Part shown: piece after piece, positions 45,601 to 56,852 of the stretch | Layout: each line of letters opens with the position of its first letter | Position numbering within the stretch: the first letter of the stretch is position 1 | Assembly (NCBI GenBank): GCA_017354895.1 | Contig: CP071493.1 | Location: 2,108,001 to 2,172,000, forward strand | Length of the DNA: 64,000 nucleotides | Source: Podospora comata | Taxonomy: Eukaryota > Ascomycota > Sordariomycetes > Sordariales > Podosporaceae | Reading direction: 5' to 3' | Position numbers and translations under genes: made by a program | Notes under the pieces: model-generated | What the model saw: the letters and a program-made list of their open reading frames with translations, nothing else | Told to the model about the DNA's origin: nothing | The model's database searches: none

Positions 45601-47506
45601 ACATGGCAAGCTTGTCTATGCTGGTCTTCAGGGCTGGTGGAGCATCATGAAGGATATCATCAGGGACAATAACCTGGCTCACCCACTGTGCCAAAACCTT
45701 CGTGATGGACAGTGGGTGCTGGACTATACCCTGGGTAGACTTGAGCGTGCGGCCAAAAAGGAGAACTACAAGCGATTGGGTAAGCCTGCTGCCTGGCTCA
45801 AGGAGCGGTTCGATGCCATCCGTGGTATTCCAAGCTTCCTTCTCCCGCGGTACTTTGCCCTGGTTCTCAGGACTGCGTACATGGCTGCATTCGAAAGGGG
45901 CATTTCCCTTATGAACAACAATGTTCAGAAGGGGCAATGGTTCCTCCAAAGCCTCAGCATGGTGAGCGTTCAGCAGACTGGTCTTGTCAAGTCCGCCTCG
46001 CTCTACCCTGATCGCCTGGTCCCATCGCTCGCTGCTGGCCTTCCTCACTTTGCTGTTGAATGGGCTCGCTGCTGGGGACGCGACGTCTTCATCTCTCTCC
46101 GTGGTCTCTACCTCGGTACCGGTCGCTTCGATGAGGCCAAGGAACACATCCGTGCCTTTGCTAGTGTGCTGAAGCACGGCATGATCCCCAACCTTCTCGG
46201 TAGTGGTAACACTCCGCGATACAACGCCAGAGACTCTGTTTGGTTCTTCTTGCAGTGCATTCAAGACTACACTCGGATCGTTCCTGATGGGCTGTCGCTG
46301 CTTGACGAGAAGGTCAAGAGACGGTTCCTGCCATATGACGACGCCTACTTTGATACCACCGACCCTCGTGCCTACAGCAAGGAGAGCACCATCCGCGAGA
46401 TCATCCAGGAGGTCTTCCAGCGCCACGCCGAGGGCATGAAGTTCCGCGAGGCCAATGCCGGCCCTAACCTCGACATGCAGATGAGTGACAATGGCTTCAA
46501 CCAAGAGATCAAGGTCGACTGGTCCAACGGTTTTGTGTTTGGTGGCAACCAAGACAATTGCGGCACTTGGATGGACAAGATGGGCGAAAGCGAAAGAGCT
46601 CGCTCCAAGGGCGTCCCGGGCACTCCCCGTGACGGCGCGGCCGTTGAGATCACTGGTCTGTTGTACAGCGGTCTCAAGTGGTTTGCCTCCCTCCACGAGC
46701 AAGGCAAACACGACCAATCCGGCGTCAGAAAAGCCGACGGCTCAACCATCACCTTCAAGGACTGGGCCGCTCTCATCAAGAAGAACTTTGAGCGCTGCTA
46801 CTTTGTCCCCATCTCTTCCGAAGACGACAAGGACTACGACGTCAACCCTGCCATCATCAACCGCCGTGGCATCTACAAGGACTTGTACAAATCCGGCAAG
46901 GAATACGAGGACTACCAGCTCCGTCCCAACTTCCCCATTGCCATGACCGCCGCCCCGGATCTGTTTGTCCCTGAGCATGCCATGCACGCGCTTTACATTG
47001 CGGACTCTGCTCTTCGCGGCCCGACGGGCATGGCTACGCTTGACCCGAGCGATTTGAACTATAGGCCTTATTACCGCAACAGTGAGGACAGTGATGATTT
47101 TGCGACGAGTAAAGGGAGGAACTATCACCAGGGGCCGGAGTGGCTGTGGCCTACGGGGTTCTTCTTGAGGGCGCTGCTCAAGTTTGATCTGATGAGAAGG
47201 GGGAAGGAGGATGCGGAGGGAAGGACGGAGGCGTTCCAGCAGGTGACGAGGAGACTGATTGGGTGTAAAGAGATGATTGAGCGGAGCCCATGGGCGGGGT
47301 TGACCGAGTTGACGCAGAAGGGGGGGGAGGAGTGTGCTGATTCTGTGAGTTTCTTTTTGAAGTTATAAGGATTGATGATGACGATGTGCTAATGCTAGAT
47401 GCAGTCACCTACTCAGGCTTGGTCGGCGGGTTGCTTGATTGATCTTTATATGGATGCTGCGGAGGAGCAGGCGATTTTGGAGGCGAAGAGTTTGCCTCTG
47501 AGGTAG
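42669..47506 (+). CDS. GDB1: glycogen debranching enzyme
   Basis: Three exons, 42669-42898, 42961-47344 and 47405-47506, give 1571 aa. Introns are 62 nt (GTATGT...TTACTAG) and 60 nt (GTGAGT...ATGCAG). The N-terminal half is a GH13-type 4-alpha-glucanotransferase with FRIDNCHS (D563), VVAELFTGSEE (E592) and DCTHDNE (D693). The C-terminal half is the amylo-alpha-1,6-glucosidase with RCWGRDVFISLRG (D1118) and NLLGSGNTPRYNARDSVWFF. The end, SPTQAWSAGCLIDLYMDA, is typical and confirms the last exon. The bifunctional enzyme trims limit dextrin during cytosolic glycogen breakdown. An Asn/Gly/Thr-rich insert (TNGTNGTNGANG) lies near residue 660. The length agrees with the family. Confidence 0.96.
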
Positions 47507-48293
47507 CTTGTTGGTTGGTGGTGGTAGCCATGATGATGATGATGACGACGGAACACGGGTGGAGGTCTTTTGTTTTCTTCGAGGGGATGGTGGAACAGGT
47601 ATAAAAACAGACATAAGCATAGAATGGGTAAATTGGAATGGGAAATGGGTACAGTCGATGCCGAGATATTGGGGCTTTTGTGGTGCATGCGGATTACGCT
47701 ACCTAGCAAAGAATTTTTGGTTCGATCCCTTTTGGATGCTCTCTTGATGACCAAACCATTGCCTGCTTTCAAGGCCTCTGAACTATTGCATAAGGCATGT
47801 GGGCTATTTCTCGATATATAATCGCCGTCGGTAGGTGGTGCTGATAGAGGCCTATCTCAACATGCAGCATCCTTCCTCTGTCCAGAATGGTTGGGCAAGG
47901 TACCTTCTGTCAGCTGACGGCAGCGGTAATCTTGCACCAAAGCAAACGCAACATCCGATCAGACTTTTTCTGTTTTGTGTGCTGAAACAGGAGAATGTGA
48001 GAGAGCTCGCGATGATAAGCCTACTAATCGTTGGTTGGATATAGAATGAAGAAGCAGTACGAGAAGAGAAAAGAAAAAAGCAACTACGAAAAGGGGTGAA
48101 CATCCGAATGGGGTAGCCCAGACTGTCGCTACGCACTCAGCCAGCTTCACAAGCAGAAAGGGGGTGGGTGTCCTTCTAAAGTGAGTAGGAAAGGAAGGAA
48201 AAGGGAAACAAAAAGGTGGCTGTGTAGGGGAAAAAAAAATAGATAGGAAAAAAATGCTGTGCATAAAAACAGTTGATAAAAAATGAAGTTGTG
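47507..48293. other. intergenic
   Basis: About 790 bp after the debranching enzyme. It contains a short GATGAT repeat near 47530 and A-rich tracts at 48060-48280. No gene is supported. Confidence 0.5.
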
Positions 48294-48383
48294 TCCCCTC
48301 GACCGGAATCGAGCCGGTGACCTTTCGGTATCGATAAATTGCCATTTACAGCCGAACGTGATAGCCAACTACACCACAAGGGG
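48294..48383 (-). tRNA. tRNA-Tyr (GTA) with intron
   Basis: The minus strand starts CCCCTTG and ends CGAGGGG plus discriminator A, including the C1-G72 pair typical of eukaryotic tRNA-Tyr. The anticodon stem pairs TTCGG with CCGAA. Its loop reads CTGTAA, then a 16-nt intron, then A, placing the intron one base after the GTA anticodon, the universal position. The T-loop is GGCTCGATTCCGG. The mature length is 74 nt. Confidence 0.93.
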
Positions 48384-49669
48384 ATTTATTGTTTGTTGCA
48401 TTGTTCGTTTGAGAATTGTGCCTATGTTGAGAGGGCAACGCCGAATTCGATCTGTCTTTTGTTCCAGAGTCGGGTTTAAACTGTCACTGTACAAACCTGA
48501 GCGAAAACTGTTGAAACAACACCTGGGTAGGTCTCCTCATCAGGCTAGAAAGAAGGTCCTGATGTGGCTGTTTGGGGCGTGCGTGGTTTGAGGTTCGATG
48601 GATGACGAGTCTTGGGGGCTTGGCCAGCCTACGCCACAGCGGACGTCGTGTGGTGGAGAGGGGATGGAGAGTGCTCAGCCTACTTCAGAAGAGGACCCCA
48701 AAGAGTAGTCAAAATGCTTCATCTCATGAATAGTATGCCTGTGCTTTGTAGAAGCGTCTTTACCAAACTTTCAAGGCCTTGATCCTGTCTCACAGTGCCG
48801 CAGCGGGCGCGCAACGACATATCAATAGCGTCACCCCACTGCTAACTCTCAACATCACCGGCTCACCACAACCATAGCCAAGGAATCTCACTCTCAGCAA
48901 CAGAATTCGTCTCTCCATTCTCCATATCAAACGGTATGCACTTTATGTAAATACCTAACCCCTTTTATACTTGAACTTTCCCACCAACGCCCTTCACTCC
49001 CCTTTCTTTCCCTAGCCAAAAAAAAAAAAAAAAAAAAAAAGGAGCGTGTAGGTATAACCAAAACCCAAAATCCACGTGTCCTATCCAAAACCAGCTCATT
49101 CCCATCATCAATAATGCAAAAAAAGGAGTGACTCGCCAATCCACCAAAAGATGTCCATCCATTCCCAATGTCTCCTCCCTAGGTAGATATCCGCCTGAAC
49201 CAACCACAGCACACACACAATGCAGTGAGGAACGTTCCAAGGAAAGGTACAAAAGGGGGTGAAAAAAAAGATATTATACTGCGTTTGTTTCAAATACCTA
49301 CGTGAGAAGAACGAAAATTAGAAGGAAAAAAGCATCGAATAACCCCAAAAAAAAAGAAAGAGAAAAAAAAAGGGAGAGTGATGGGGTATAATGCATCGGA
49401 AATTCCACTTCGAATGCACAAAAAAAAAGATCACTGAAACCTGGTTTTTCCCCTGGGCCCCTTTCCCAAACCAACCCGTCCCATGCACACACCGCACCAT
49501 TTTGGTGATATAGTGGGTGTTTAGTTCTGTGTGTTATTTACGTCTATACCTCTCTGGGTCTCCAGAGAGTATTGTGTTTGTGCAATGCGTAGTGAGTTGC
49601 TGATGAAGTCGATGCGGTTCAATATGATGTTGGACTGGTATCCAGAAAAACCACTCATTCCTGAGCCCC
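48384..49669. other. gene-free stretch with A-runs
   Basis: About 1.3 kb with homopolymer A at 49018-49040 and several shorter A-runs up to 49430. The right part should be the 3' UTR of the minus-strand membrane-protein gene. Confidence 0.5.
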
Positions 49670-50364
49670 TCACGTCCTCTCCTTGACAATCCACCTCTTC
49701 TTCTCTTTCGGCTTCTCCTCGTAAACCCGGGCAGCGCTGAGGGGCGCTGGTTCGAACATGCCGGCTGATGGACGGTGAATTGACCCAGAGTTGCTTTCGT
49801 TTGGCACGACTCTCCCTGACTCGGTGGCATGCGCGAGGTTGGCACCCAAGGCGTACTGGCGGTCCTTCTTACGCAGGTATCGTTTCCTCCAGATGCAGGC
49901 GCCAACCCAGATACCGACTACCGCCACCACCATGATCACCAAGAAAATTACCCATTGGTAATGTGTCTCGATCCTGTAAGCCTTGGTTAGCCAAAAAAAA
50001 GTCTCGGGCATCGCGAAAACGTCGTCTTACCAGGTGCCGCCAGTAGAGTTCTGCGCGGGCCGCACTGTCGATGTGGACGTCGTTTGTTGCCCGGCAGTGG
50101 TGGGTTGTACATTGGAGCAAAAGCCCGAAAACCACTGTTGGATCCTCGAGTAGGCAGACGGGTCAGATGCACACGCATCGGGGCATACTCCTGTAGTGCC
50201 CGTCTTCCAGGCCGCCAACCTAGGGTTGTTGCAGAAGCAGCTATTGTAGACGCTGTTGTCGGCTGGGGGCGCTGCTGGTGGTACGCAACCTCCGTTGACA
50301 TCGTATAGAACACCACAATCCTTCACACAAGCAGGCAGCTGCCCCTCGGGAATAAGAACGATGT
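49670..50364 (-). CDS. Cys-rich single-pass membrane protein, 5' exon unresolved
   Basis: Two clear exons on the minus strand, 50031-50364 and 49670-49973, joined by a 57-nt intron (GTAAGA...CTTACAG) that restores TGG (W). The first encodes an extracellular-looking Cys-rich module: LPACVKDCGVLYD, GGCVPP, YNSCFCNNPRLAAW, GVCPDACASD, WFSGFCSNV, ten cysteines in all, then a Ser/Thr linker. The second begins with a transmembrane helix (QWVIFLVIMVVAVVGIWVGACIW), then basic KRYLRKKDR and a cytosolic tail ending in Lys/Glu-rich KPKEKKRW. The layout is like CFEM-type membrane proteins. No signal peptide exon could be proven. One possibility is a four-base first exon (ATGG at 50476-50479); another is a lost upstream exon around 50410-50560, where the frame FTLASILFANIL looks signal-like. 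Confidence 0.7.
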
Positions 50365-52881
50365 CTGCAGTGAACAGTCAGTACGGGTCTGTGGGAAACA
50401 CAAGTCGGTTACATCTCGAAATTGACGTTGCGCAGTACGTCCTTCAGGGAGATGAGCGATGGCAGTTGAACGTACCCATTGCGAAGAATGTTGGCAAACA
50501 AGATTGAAGCTAGTGTAAAGTGCCTGCAGCTAATATGTTGTTGATTGACGATGGGAGGCTGTCGATGTATCGCAAATCCCAACGGAAAGAGAAACCGCTG
50601 CTGGCTGCAGGAAACCACGATGCAGTGATCAGCAGGACAGCCAACCGATCGTCTGGAGGGCTGGTGACGTTGACACAAGCGCCCGCCTGTCGTCCGAAAA
50701 GCGAATTCTCCTTTGACAGGCGCCCGATAAGTGTTTAAACTAGCGGCGACCGGGAACGTCGGAGAGATAGAAGAAAGAAGGGATGCAGACAAATGCTGTT
50801 GTTTGTTTCCTTCGTCCTGGATCGATTCGGAGAAGGGTCTTTGTTCGGTCGTCGGCACTTGGGTGACGTCGCTATCGGTAAAACAGTCGCTTTTCCTTCC
50901 TTGGTATCCCTCTCAAATACTGCCAGCTCCGTTTCTGGAGTCGGCCAAGTCTTTGTCGATTCGTTGTTTTGTCGAAGCCGAAGAACACAGCCCAGGAAGC
51001 CAAGATGCAAGTATCGGGATGTCGTCGTCGCTTATAATCCGTATCGAGCCACCTTTTACAATTTCAGATCTCTCAAGAGCGAGCGAATGGTCCTTGAAGT
51101 CGTCCTTCTTCCTCAATCCACTGTCGCCGTCGAAATGGCGCGAATAACGAGCGTCGTTGGTGGTGGTGGGAACGAGGGGAGGGTGGGTGAGCAAGAGGGA
51201 AAGGGAAAAACAGGGAAAATGGCGGTGGTGCAGAGGCAACAGGAAAATCAGAGAGTGAGAGGCGGGTGTGAGTGGTCGTCACTGGTCAGACAAGTTGGCG
51301 GGCTGCAACCTGGAATCGGTCGCTAGCTACAAGCAGTTCGGGTGGGCTGGGGTCGGTGACCCGGTCCGATGGGCTGAGTGATCAAGCACAAGCAGTGAAT
51401 CAATGGAGGAGCGGTTGGCGGTCTGGTCTGGCGCCCTTTCGTTTGGGCGGCATTCATCAAATGCCCCAAAACGCGCGGGTCCGCTGTGAAGGCTGCTGAC
51501 GAAGCACCCTGGCAGTGTCTAGACACACACTGACAGCCACTGACACCCCAACGCATGGCGAGTGGTCACGGTGGCATCCAACGCAATTCAATGGCATGGG
51601 CCAAGCAGCACGGGCCCTTAGGTCCCTACACCCTCAACGTGACCGTAGCACGTTTGGTATAGCGGCCAAATTGTGGGCGTGAGGGCGCCGCGCTGCGTTC
51701 TCACTTCTCTCGTATGGAAGTAATTACCTCTTCTATACAGTAACCCCCGGGCCGGTGATTATCGTGTTCCCGTTGGAGCATTCCCTCGGTTCTTCAGCCC
51801 ACCTTGATTTCACCTTCATTCAGCCCTCAAGGTGTCTCGGCAGGGGAACCCGCGCCTCCAATCAATTCACGTCATGGTTCAACTTTCTCAGACATTTGGA
51901 AGGCTGAGGCGAAACAAGACAGAACAAAAGACCAGACAGCAGGGCATGGCATGACAAGTCCCAACCATGACAAGCCGAGGCAGCTTTTTTCCCATCAACA
52001 ACACAACCAACACCGAGTTTAATAGGATCCGGCTCGACCGGACGAAAACATCAACCGACTCTCAGCGTTCAATGACACGCCATCAGCGGGAAAAAGCGGG
52101 CCATGTACATGCTTCGTGGGCCCCTGTTCCACACCCCACAATTACCCACAGCGCCACCAATCAGCTGGGACGCGCCGGGGCGATTCACCGTTGGCTGCTT
52201 CGGTGCCGTTCGTGCCTGGACCTTTTTTCGCATTTTAGCCATAACGTTGCATTATTGAAATATGCAAACCACCACCTACCCAAAAGGTTGATCTTTCTCT
52301 TTTTTGCATCCGTATAGAGTGGAGGGTGTATGTAATAGCTCACGTAATAATCGCTCGTGTTTGTGTGCGTCCTTGCTTTGGTGGTCGGGGGCCCAGGGAT
52401 AACGTCAGACCAGTGCTAATTAACAGCCACAAGGTGTGAGGGGGAATGCAAGGTACCGGGCATCATGTCCGCGCGGCAGCAGGCACGGTATGCCTCATCG
52501 GAGTGAACCTACATGCGTTTTTGGCCATAGCGTTCAGCTTATGTGGCTGATATTGTTGATAGGACAGCAGTCGGGAACTCGTTGGGGGTTCGAAAAGACT
52601 GGACATTGGTCAGTTTGACATTATATGAGGACTTGATGCTCGAGGAAAGATTGAGGTACCTCAGATACTCATGGAGAACACATCAGGAAGCTAAACTCCG
52701 ATCCTGGGTGAGAAGGATTATGTCAAACTCGAAGTGAGCAACAACAAACCAAAGATTCCCGAATCGGATGATGACAAGGCGGAAAGGTTGAACCCAAAGT
52801 AAAGGTCAAAGTCCAGACCTCGGTGAGGTCAAACTCGCCTCTAGCAAGTCGGTGTGAACAACCAGCACATCACGAACCAAG

Positions 52882-52915
<34 letters not shown>
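52882..52915 (+). repeat. poly(A) run, 34 nt
   Basis: An unbroken run of about 34 A, followed by a purine-rich GAAAGAGAGAAA tail. No upstream element body with target duplications is recognisable. Confidence 0.9.
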
Positions 52916-52917
<2 letters not shown>

Positions 52918-53320
52918 AAGAGAGAAACACTCAGCTGTTAAGAAGACCCAGAAACAGCCACAATCTGAAAAATCGCCCGACCCGCGGCTACACCTTCCGC
53001 AACACCTCCCCAGAAAGTCCCTGCATGGGTTTCGACCCTACCCTAGATTCTGTAGGATACCGCCCCTCCAGAAATAACTGACCATCCTTCCTCGACGTCA
53101 TCAAACGTTGAACAGTACCTAGATCAGGCATCCTCTAGTTCTGTACCCATCTCACACGTCTAATCTTGCCTCTTTAGCTATTGTCCTTCGCCTGCCGCTG
53201 TGGCAAAAGAAGATCACTCGGCTCCGAGGTATAACAACAAGCTGCCCGGTAGTAGTTGCCTTCTTTCCTTTTCTGGATTCTCTCGCATGAGGATGGCCTG
53301 GTGTTATCAAGACTGATTTT

Positions 53321-53344
53321 CTCTCTCTCTGTGTGTGTGTGTGT
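53321..53344. repeat. CT/GT microsatellite
   Basis: (CT)5 directly followed by (GT)7. Confidence 0.9.
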
Positions 53345-56199
53345 CACCCCTTTGAAGGATTGATCCCCCAACCCACGACCACGTGCTGTGATGGGCTTTC
53401 TGTGTGACGGGAAACCCGGCGCCCCCGGCAGTCCTTTCCGAAGTGAGGTTGATAGGCGCCTAGAGGTTACCTAGGGGTAGGTGTGGAATTGACCAATACC
53501 GCGGCTTCCCAGGTTTGTTTGATAAACGTGGCGATAAAAGAGACAGTTCGCAATGTCAAGAGGGGAGAAACATACATGACATTTGGCAGGACGCACTGTC
53601 AAATGAGGAAACATACCCCCAGCCTCTCGCCCTGGCGGTGAGGGTTTACTTGAAGGGATATACCTAGGTTTGTTTTCAGGTCTGCTGGGTTTGGCTGAAT
53701 AGATCAGACGGTGACATGGTGGTAAAACATTATACAATTCTTGCAGGCTTTGGTCATACAATCAACCGAAAAAAAAAACCCTTTTTTCATTGCTTTTCAT
53801 GCCGCCCTTCAGGTGTGTCTCCCGAGGCTCGTGGTCGGCGCTTAAATGGGGAAATGTTTGAGAGTGCGTGACAACGTGGCTGTTGGTGAGACTGAAGATT
53901 TTTTGCTGGTTTACAATGACGTCTGTTGTCTTTGAACAATATGTCTATCTGTTTGGCGCATATTGAGCTGGGAGGGCGTGGAAATCGGGCCAATCGGACG
54001 GGGTGTGAAGAGAGCCTTAGGCTCTTCCTCTCTGTCGATGCCGATTCGGATCGAGATGAAAGAGAGCTTTGATTGCCCTATCCCGAGCGTGGTGGTAACC
54101 AGAGTGAGAGGGGCAAAACCGCCTCTCGTTGTTGATCCATTCGATGCTTGACGATGGTGTCTTGAAACAAGAGAGGCACCTTTGATCCAATGTGCTGTCC
54201 GGATTGGGCCGCATGCCGTGCAACTTTGTGCAATGTGAATTGAAATCATGAATGAGGCAGAGGAAGCCACCACGCCATGGCATCGGTAAAGAATTAAGTA
54301 GTTCGGACCGGTGGAGGCTGAGAAATAACCTCCTGAGGTATTGTTCTCACGTGTTCCGAGGGTGTAAACCCCCCCTTGTGCTACGAGTAGTGTTGGCCTG
54401 TGACCTGGGAATTCGGGGCCTTGTTCTTCGTAAGGGATTGTCCGTGGACAGTCGTCTGAGTGTTTCGGCTACCAACACCGAAGCTGTTTAAAGACGTGGT
54501 CAACGCAAAGCTCTTGCTTACCCTATTTTTCGGCTCGGAGCTTCTAACTCGGACATATTGTGTGACCACCACGTTTGAGGTTCTTGGCTGGGACCAGGGA
54601 ATCATCAGATGTTCCCCCTCACATGGGCAGGGATTGCTTTCGGCCGTTAATACTTGCTGGAAAATATAAGCCTGATGGCACTGCAAAATACCCAGGTAGA
54701 GCAACCTTGGGCGATTGGGTGCCCCTGGGCTGGATGAGGATGCGTGACATGCATTAGTGCCGGTATTTGAACTGATTGTGCCAACCACATGGGATTGCTT
54801 CCTTGGGGAGACATTCTGGGCGTACATCTTCACGGTGTGGCGGTGTTGTACGCTGAACCCCTTCCCAAGCTGGTACAGAATGAAATTTGACGCCAGAAAG
54901 TGAGACATCGATGGAGCAGGTCAATGATGCTGTCAAACTCTACCGAAGTTGCTTCACTGCAACGTTGGTCAGCAGTTGATTTTGGTTCTCGCAGATCCTC
55001 GGGTCGAGCTTCTCGATGAAATCCTCGAGTACCATGGTATATGTTGCTTCTTGGATGTTCATCATCATATTTCACCTTGACTGTATAGTGCAAGCAGTCC
55101 CGATGCAATGGATCTGCAGCACTAACCCGTCGAAACGGTGACGCTACCGAGTACAAAGACTTGTCTGTGTTATTGTGGGAGTGCCCACGACGGCTGCATG
55201 GACCCTACTTCCTGACGATCCCGCGCATGGTTAAGTGTCTTGAACTTTGATGGCGGAAGTCATCCTAGACGGGTTATTACGTCTCTTTTTGACCATTCGG
55301 AAGCTTCAAATGGTCTCAAAAAAGACAAGGAACACCCCTGAGACGCATCATTGCCGCTCAGTCTGGAACAGCCCGTCCGTACCCACCTCGCCTAACGTTG
55401 GTGTTCAACATTAATACAACTGCATCCACCCGGTCCTGGCAAGGCAACTAGAGGGGTAGATAGCCTTATAGGACCAGCGAACTTTTGGAGAACCTTGCTG
55501 AGGATATCATTCGGCGGGATGTCCGGGAGGCCTGTTGGCAGCAGCTGAAAGCTCAACGCCTTCTCAGACAGCAGACAGCAGGGCAAGCTCAATACGAAGA
55601 GCTAGAACGTCTTCTTGTGCCTGAAAAGTATCTGTTTCAGACCCACTAACTGCCCGTAAGACAGCCTAGTACAGCAAGTGCCTGGGGTAAGTGCCTAGGT
55701 AGGTATAAGCTCGTAAGTGACAGGTGCCAGAACTCAGTATCTGCCATCAGTTACGCATGAGGGATGACCCAGCTATGAATTCCATGTCGCACAACACCGG
55801 CCCAGCTCGGAGGCCCGTTTGCCTCCTGGCGGTGAGCCAACAACTATCTTCCGACCTTTGTCTATTCGAGTCGACCGCTCCGTGTTTTCTGAGACAGAGC
55901 CATTGACATCCATCAACCTTGTGCTTGACGCCCACGAAGACGAATATCATCCGAGACATGCCGGAAGTGACCCTCGAGTACATGCAGGAAGACAGGCCAT
56001 GTGAGAAGGAGCAACGCGGGATGTATGACATGACAATCGAATTTCCACTCCGGGATGGAGTGGGCTGTAGACACCCCTTGCGGCAGGCTGTCGACGAGTG
56101 GGATGACAGCTAGTACCAAGTACTGCCGAGGTGATTCTATCGTGGGCGAAGATGATCATCCATATACGAAGACAGAGTGGCTGGCAAGTTGAAAATATC

Positions 56200-56205
56200 T
56201 ATAAA
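56200..56205 (+). promoter_or_regulatory. TATA box of small Ser-rich gene
   Basis: TATAAA, followed by an A/C-rich leader ending ATCAACATG at 56338. Confidence 0.5.
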
Positions 56206-56337
56206 GGCCTGGTCCCTTGAAGGAAAGCCCCGAGTATTTTCATCAGCCACCAGCACCAAAGCAAGATCTCAAAAGAAGAAGAACATACCTTCAACACTTC
56301 CTCGGCCATATCTACAACACAGCACACATCTATCAAC

Positions 56338-56525
56338 ATGCCGGAAAATTCAGGAACCAGCTCTTCCCAGAGCTCAACTTCAAGTGCCACCTTGTCAGGT
56401 GCGTCTGGATACTCTTCGTATCCGAGGTAATCCAAAGCCCGTCGCCGGTTAGTACACTGCTGTCTACTCATATTTGCCCTCGACCAAGTAGCTGACCTAG
56501 GCTTCAGGTGAATCACGATGGATGA
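56338..56525 (+). CDS. candidate small Ser/Thr-rich protein
   Basis: The start has a good fungal context (TCAACATGCC), 133 bp after a TATA box. The first exon reads MPENSGTSSSQSSTSSATL and on to GYSSYPR. Unspliced it ends at 56430 after 30 residues. With an intron 56427-56500 (GTAATC...GACCTAG, CTGAC branch site) it would give 37 residues ending NHDG. Small Ser-rich proteins of this kind with a strong promoter are common and poorly annotated in filamentous fungi. I do not recognise a family. The exact 3' exon is uncertain. Confidence 0.35.
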
Positions 56526-56852
56526 GATCGTTGAAGTGATGGTGTACAAGCATGTTTTCGGTTTGCCAGGAGGTCAAAGGTGTTGAGTGATCATTGATTT
56601 CGACAGTGGAGTGGTGAACATATTTGTTTGTCTTGGGGTCTGAAATGGGGCGGCTTTTGTGCTATTTGTTTGTTTTCTTCGGTTGCTGGGTTTCTGGCTA
56701 GATGTTGGCACTGCGGTGGTGATGGCGTCTTTGACTACGAACTTCTCTCGCTTGTTCAATTAGATACCTTGAAATGGGTAAAAATCTAGGTCGCGTATGG
56801 CTTGCGGAGCCAAGGTGTGAAGTGATGAAGTGATGTATTCCGTAAATGTGAA

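Larger units (their letters stand above)
50480..56199. other. largest gene-free stretch
   Basis: About 5.7 kb with no convincing gene. It contains a 34-nt A-run, a CT/GT microsatellite, an A-run near 53770, and short frames such as 55958-56113 (51 codons, plus) that have a coding feel but no support. The left part is the upstream region of the Cys-rich membrane protein. Confidence 0.45.

Noticed and set aside
44969-46717. 582-codon open frame on the minus strand
   Set aside because: It lies wholly inside the debranching enzyme, which has clear family motifs. The antisense frame is a by-product of its codon use.
51645-51715. tRNA-like piece (GGTATAGCGGCC, later TTCTCAC)
   Set aside because: It recalls a D-arm and part of a tRNA-Glu anticodon arm, but the acceptor and T stems do not pair; at most a degenerate relic.
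52823-53081. Lys-rich frames over the A-run
   Set aside because: Created by the 34-nt A-run.
54830-55156. 108-codon minus frame
   Set aside because: No conserved motif; competing frames on the same strand look equally plausible.
55958-56113. 51-codon plus frame starting MPEVTLEYMQEDRP
   Set aside because: It has a coding feel, but there is no promoter, no homolog I can name and no neighbouring exon.
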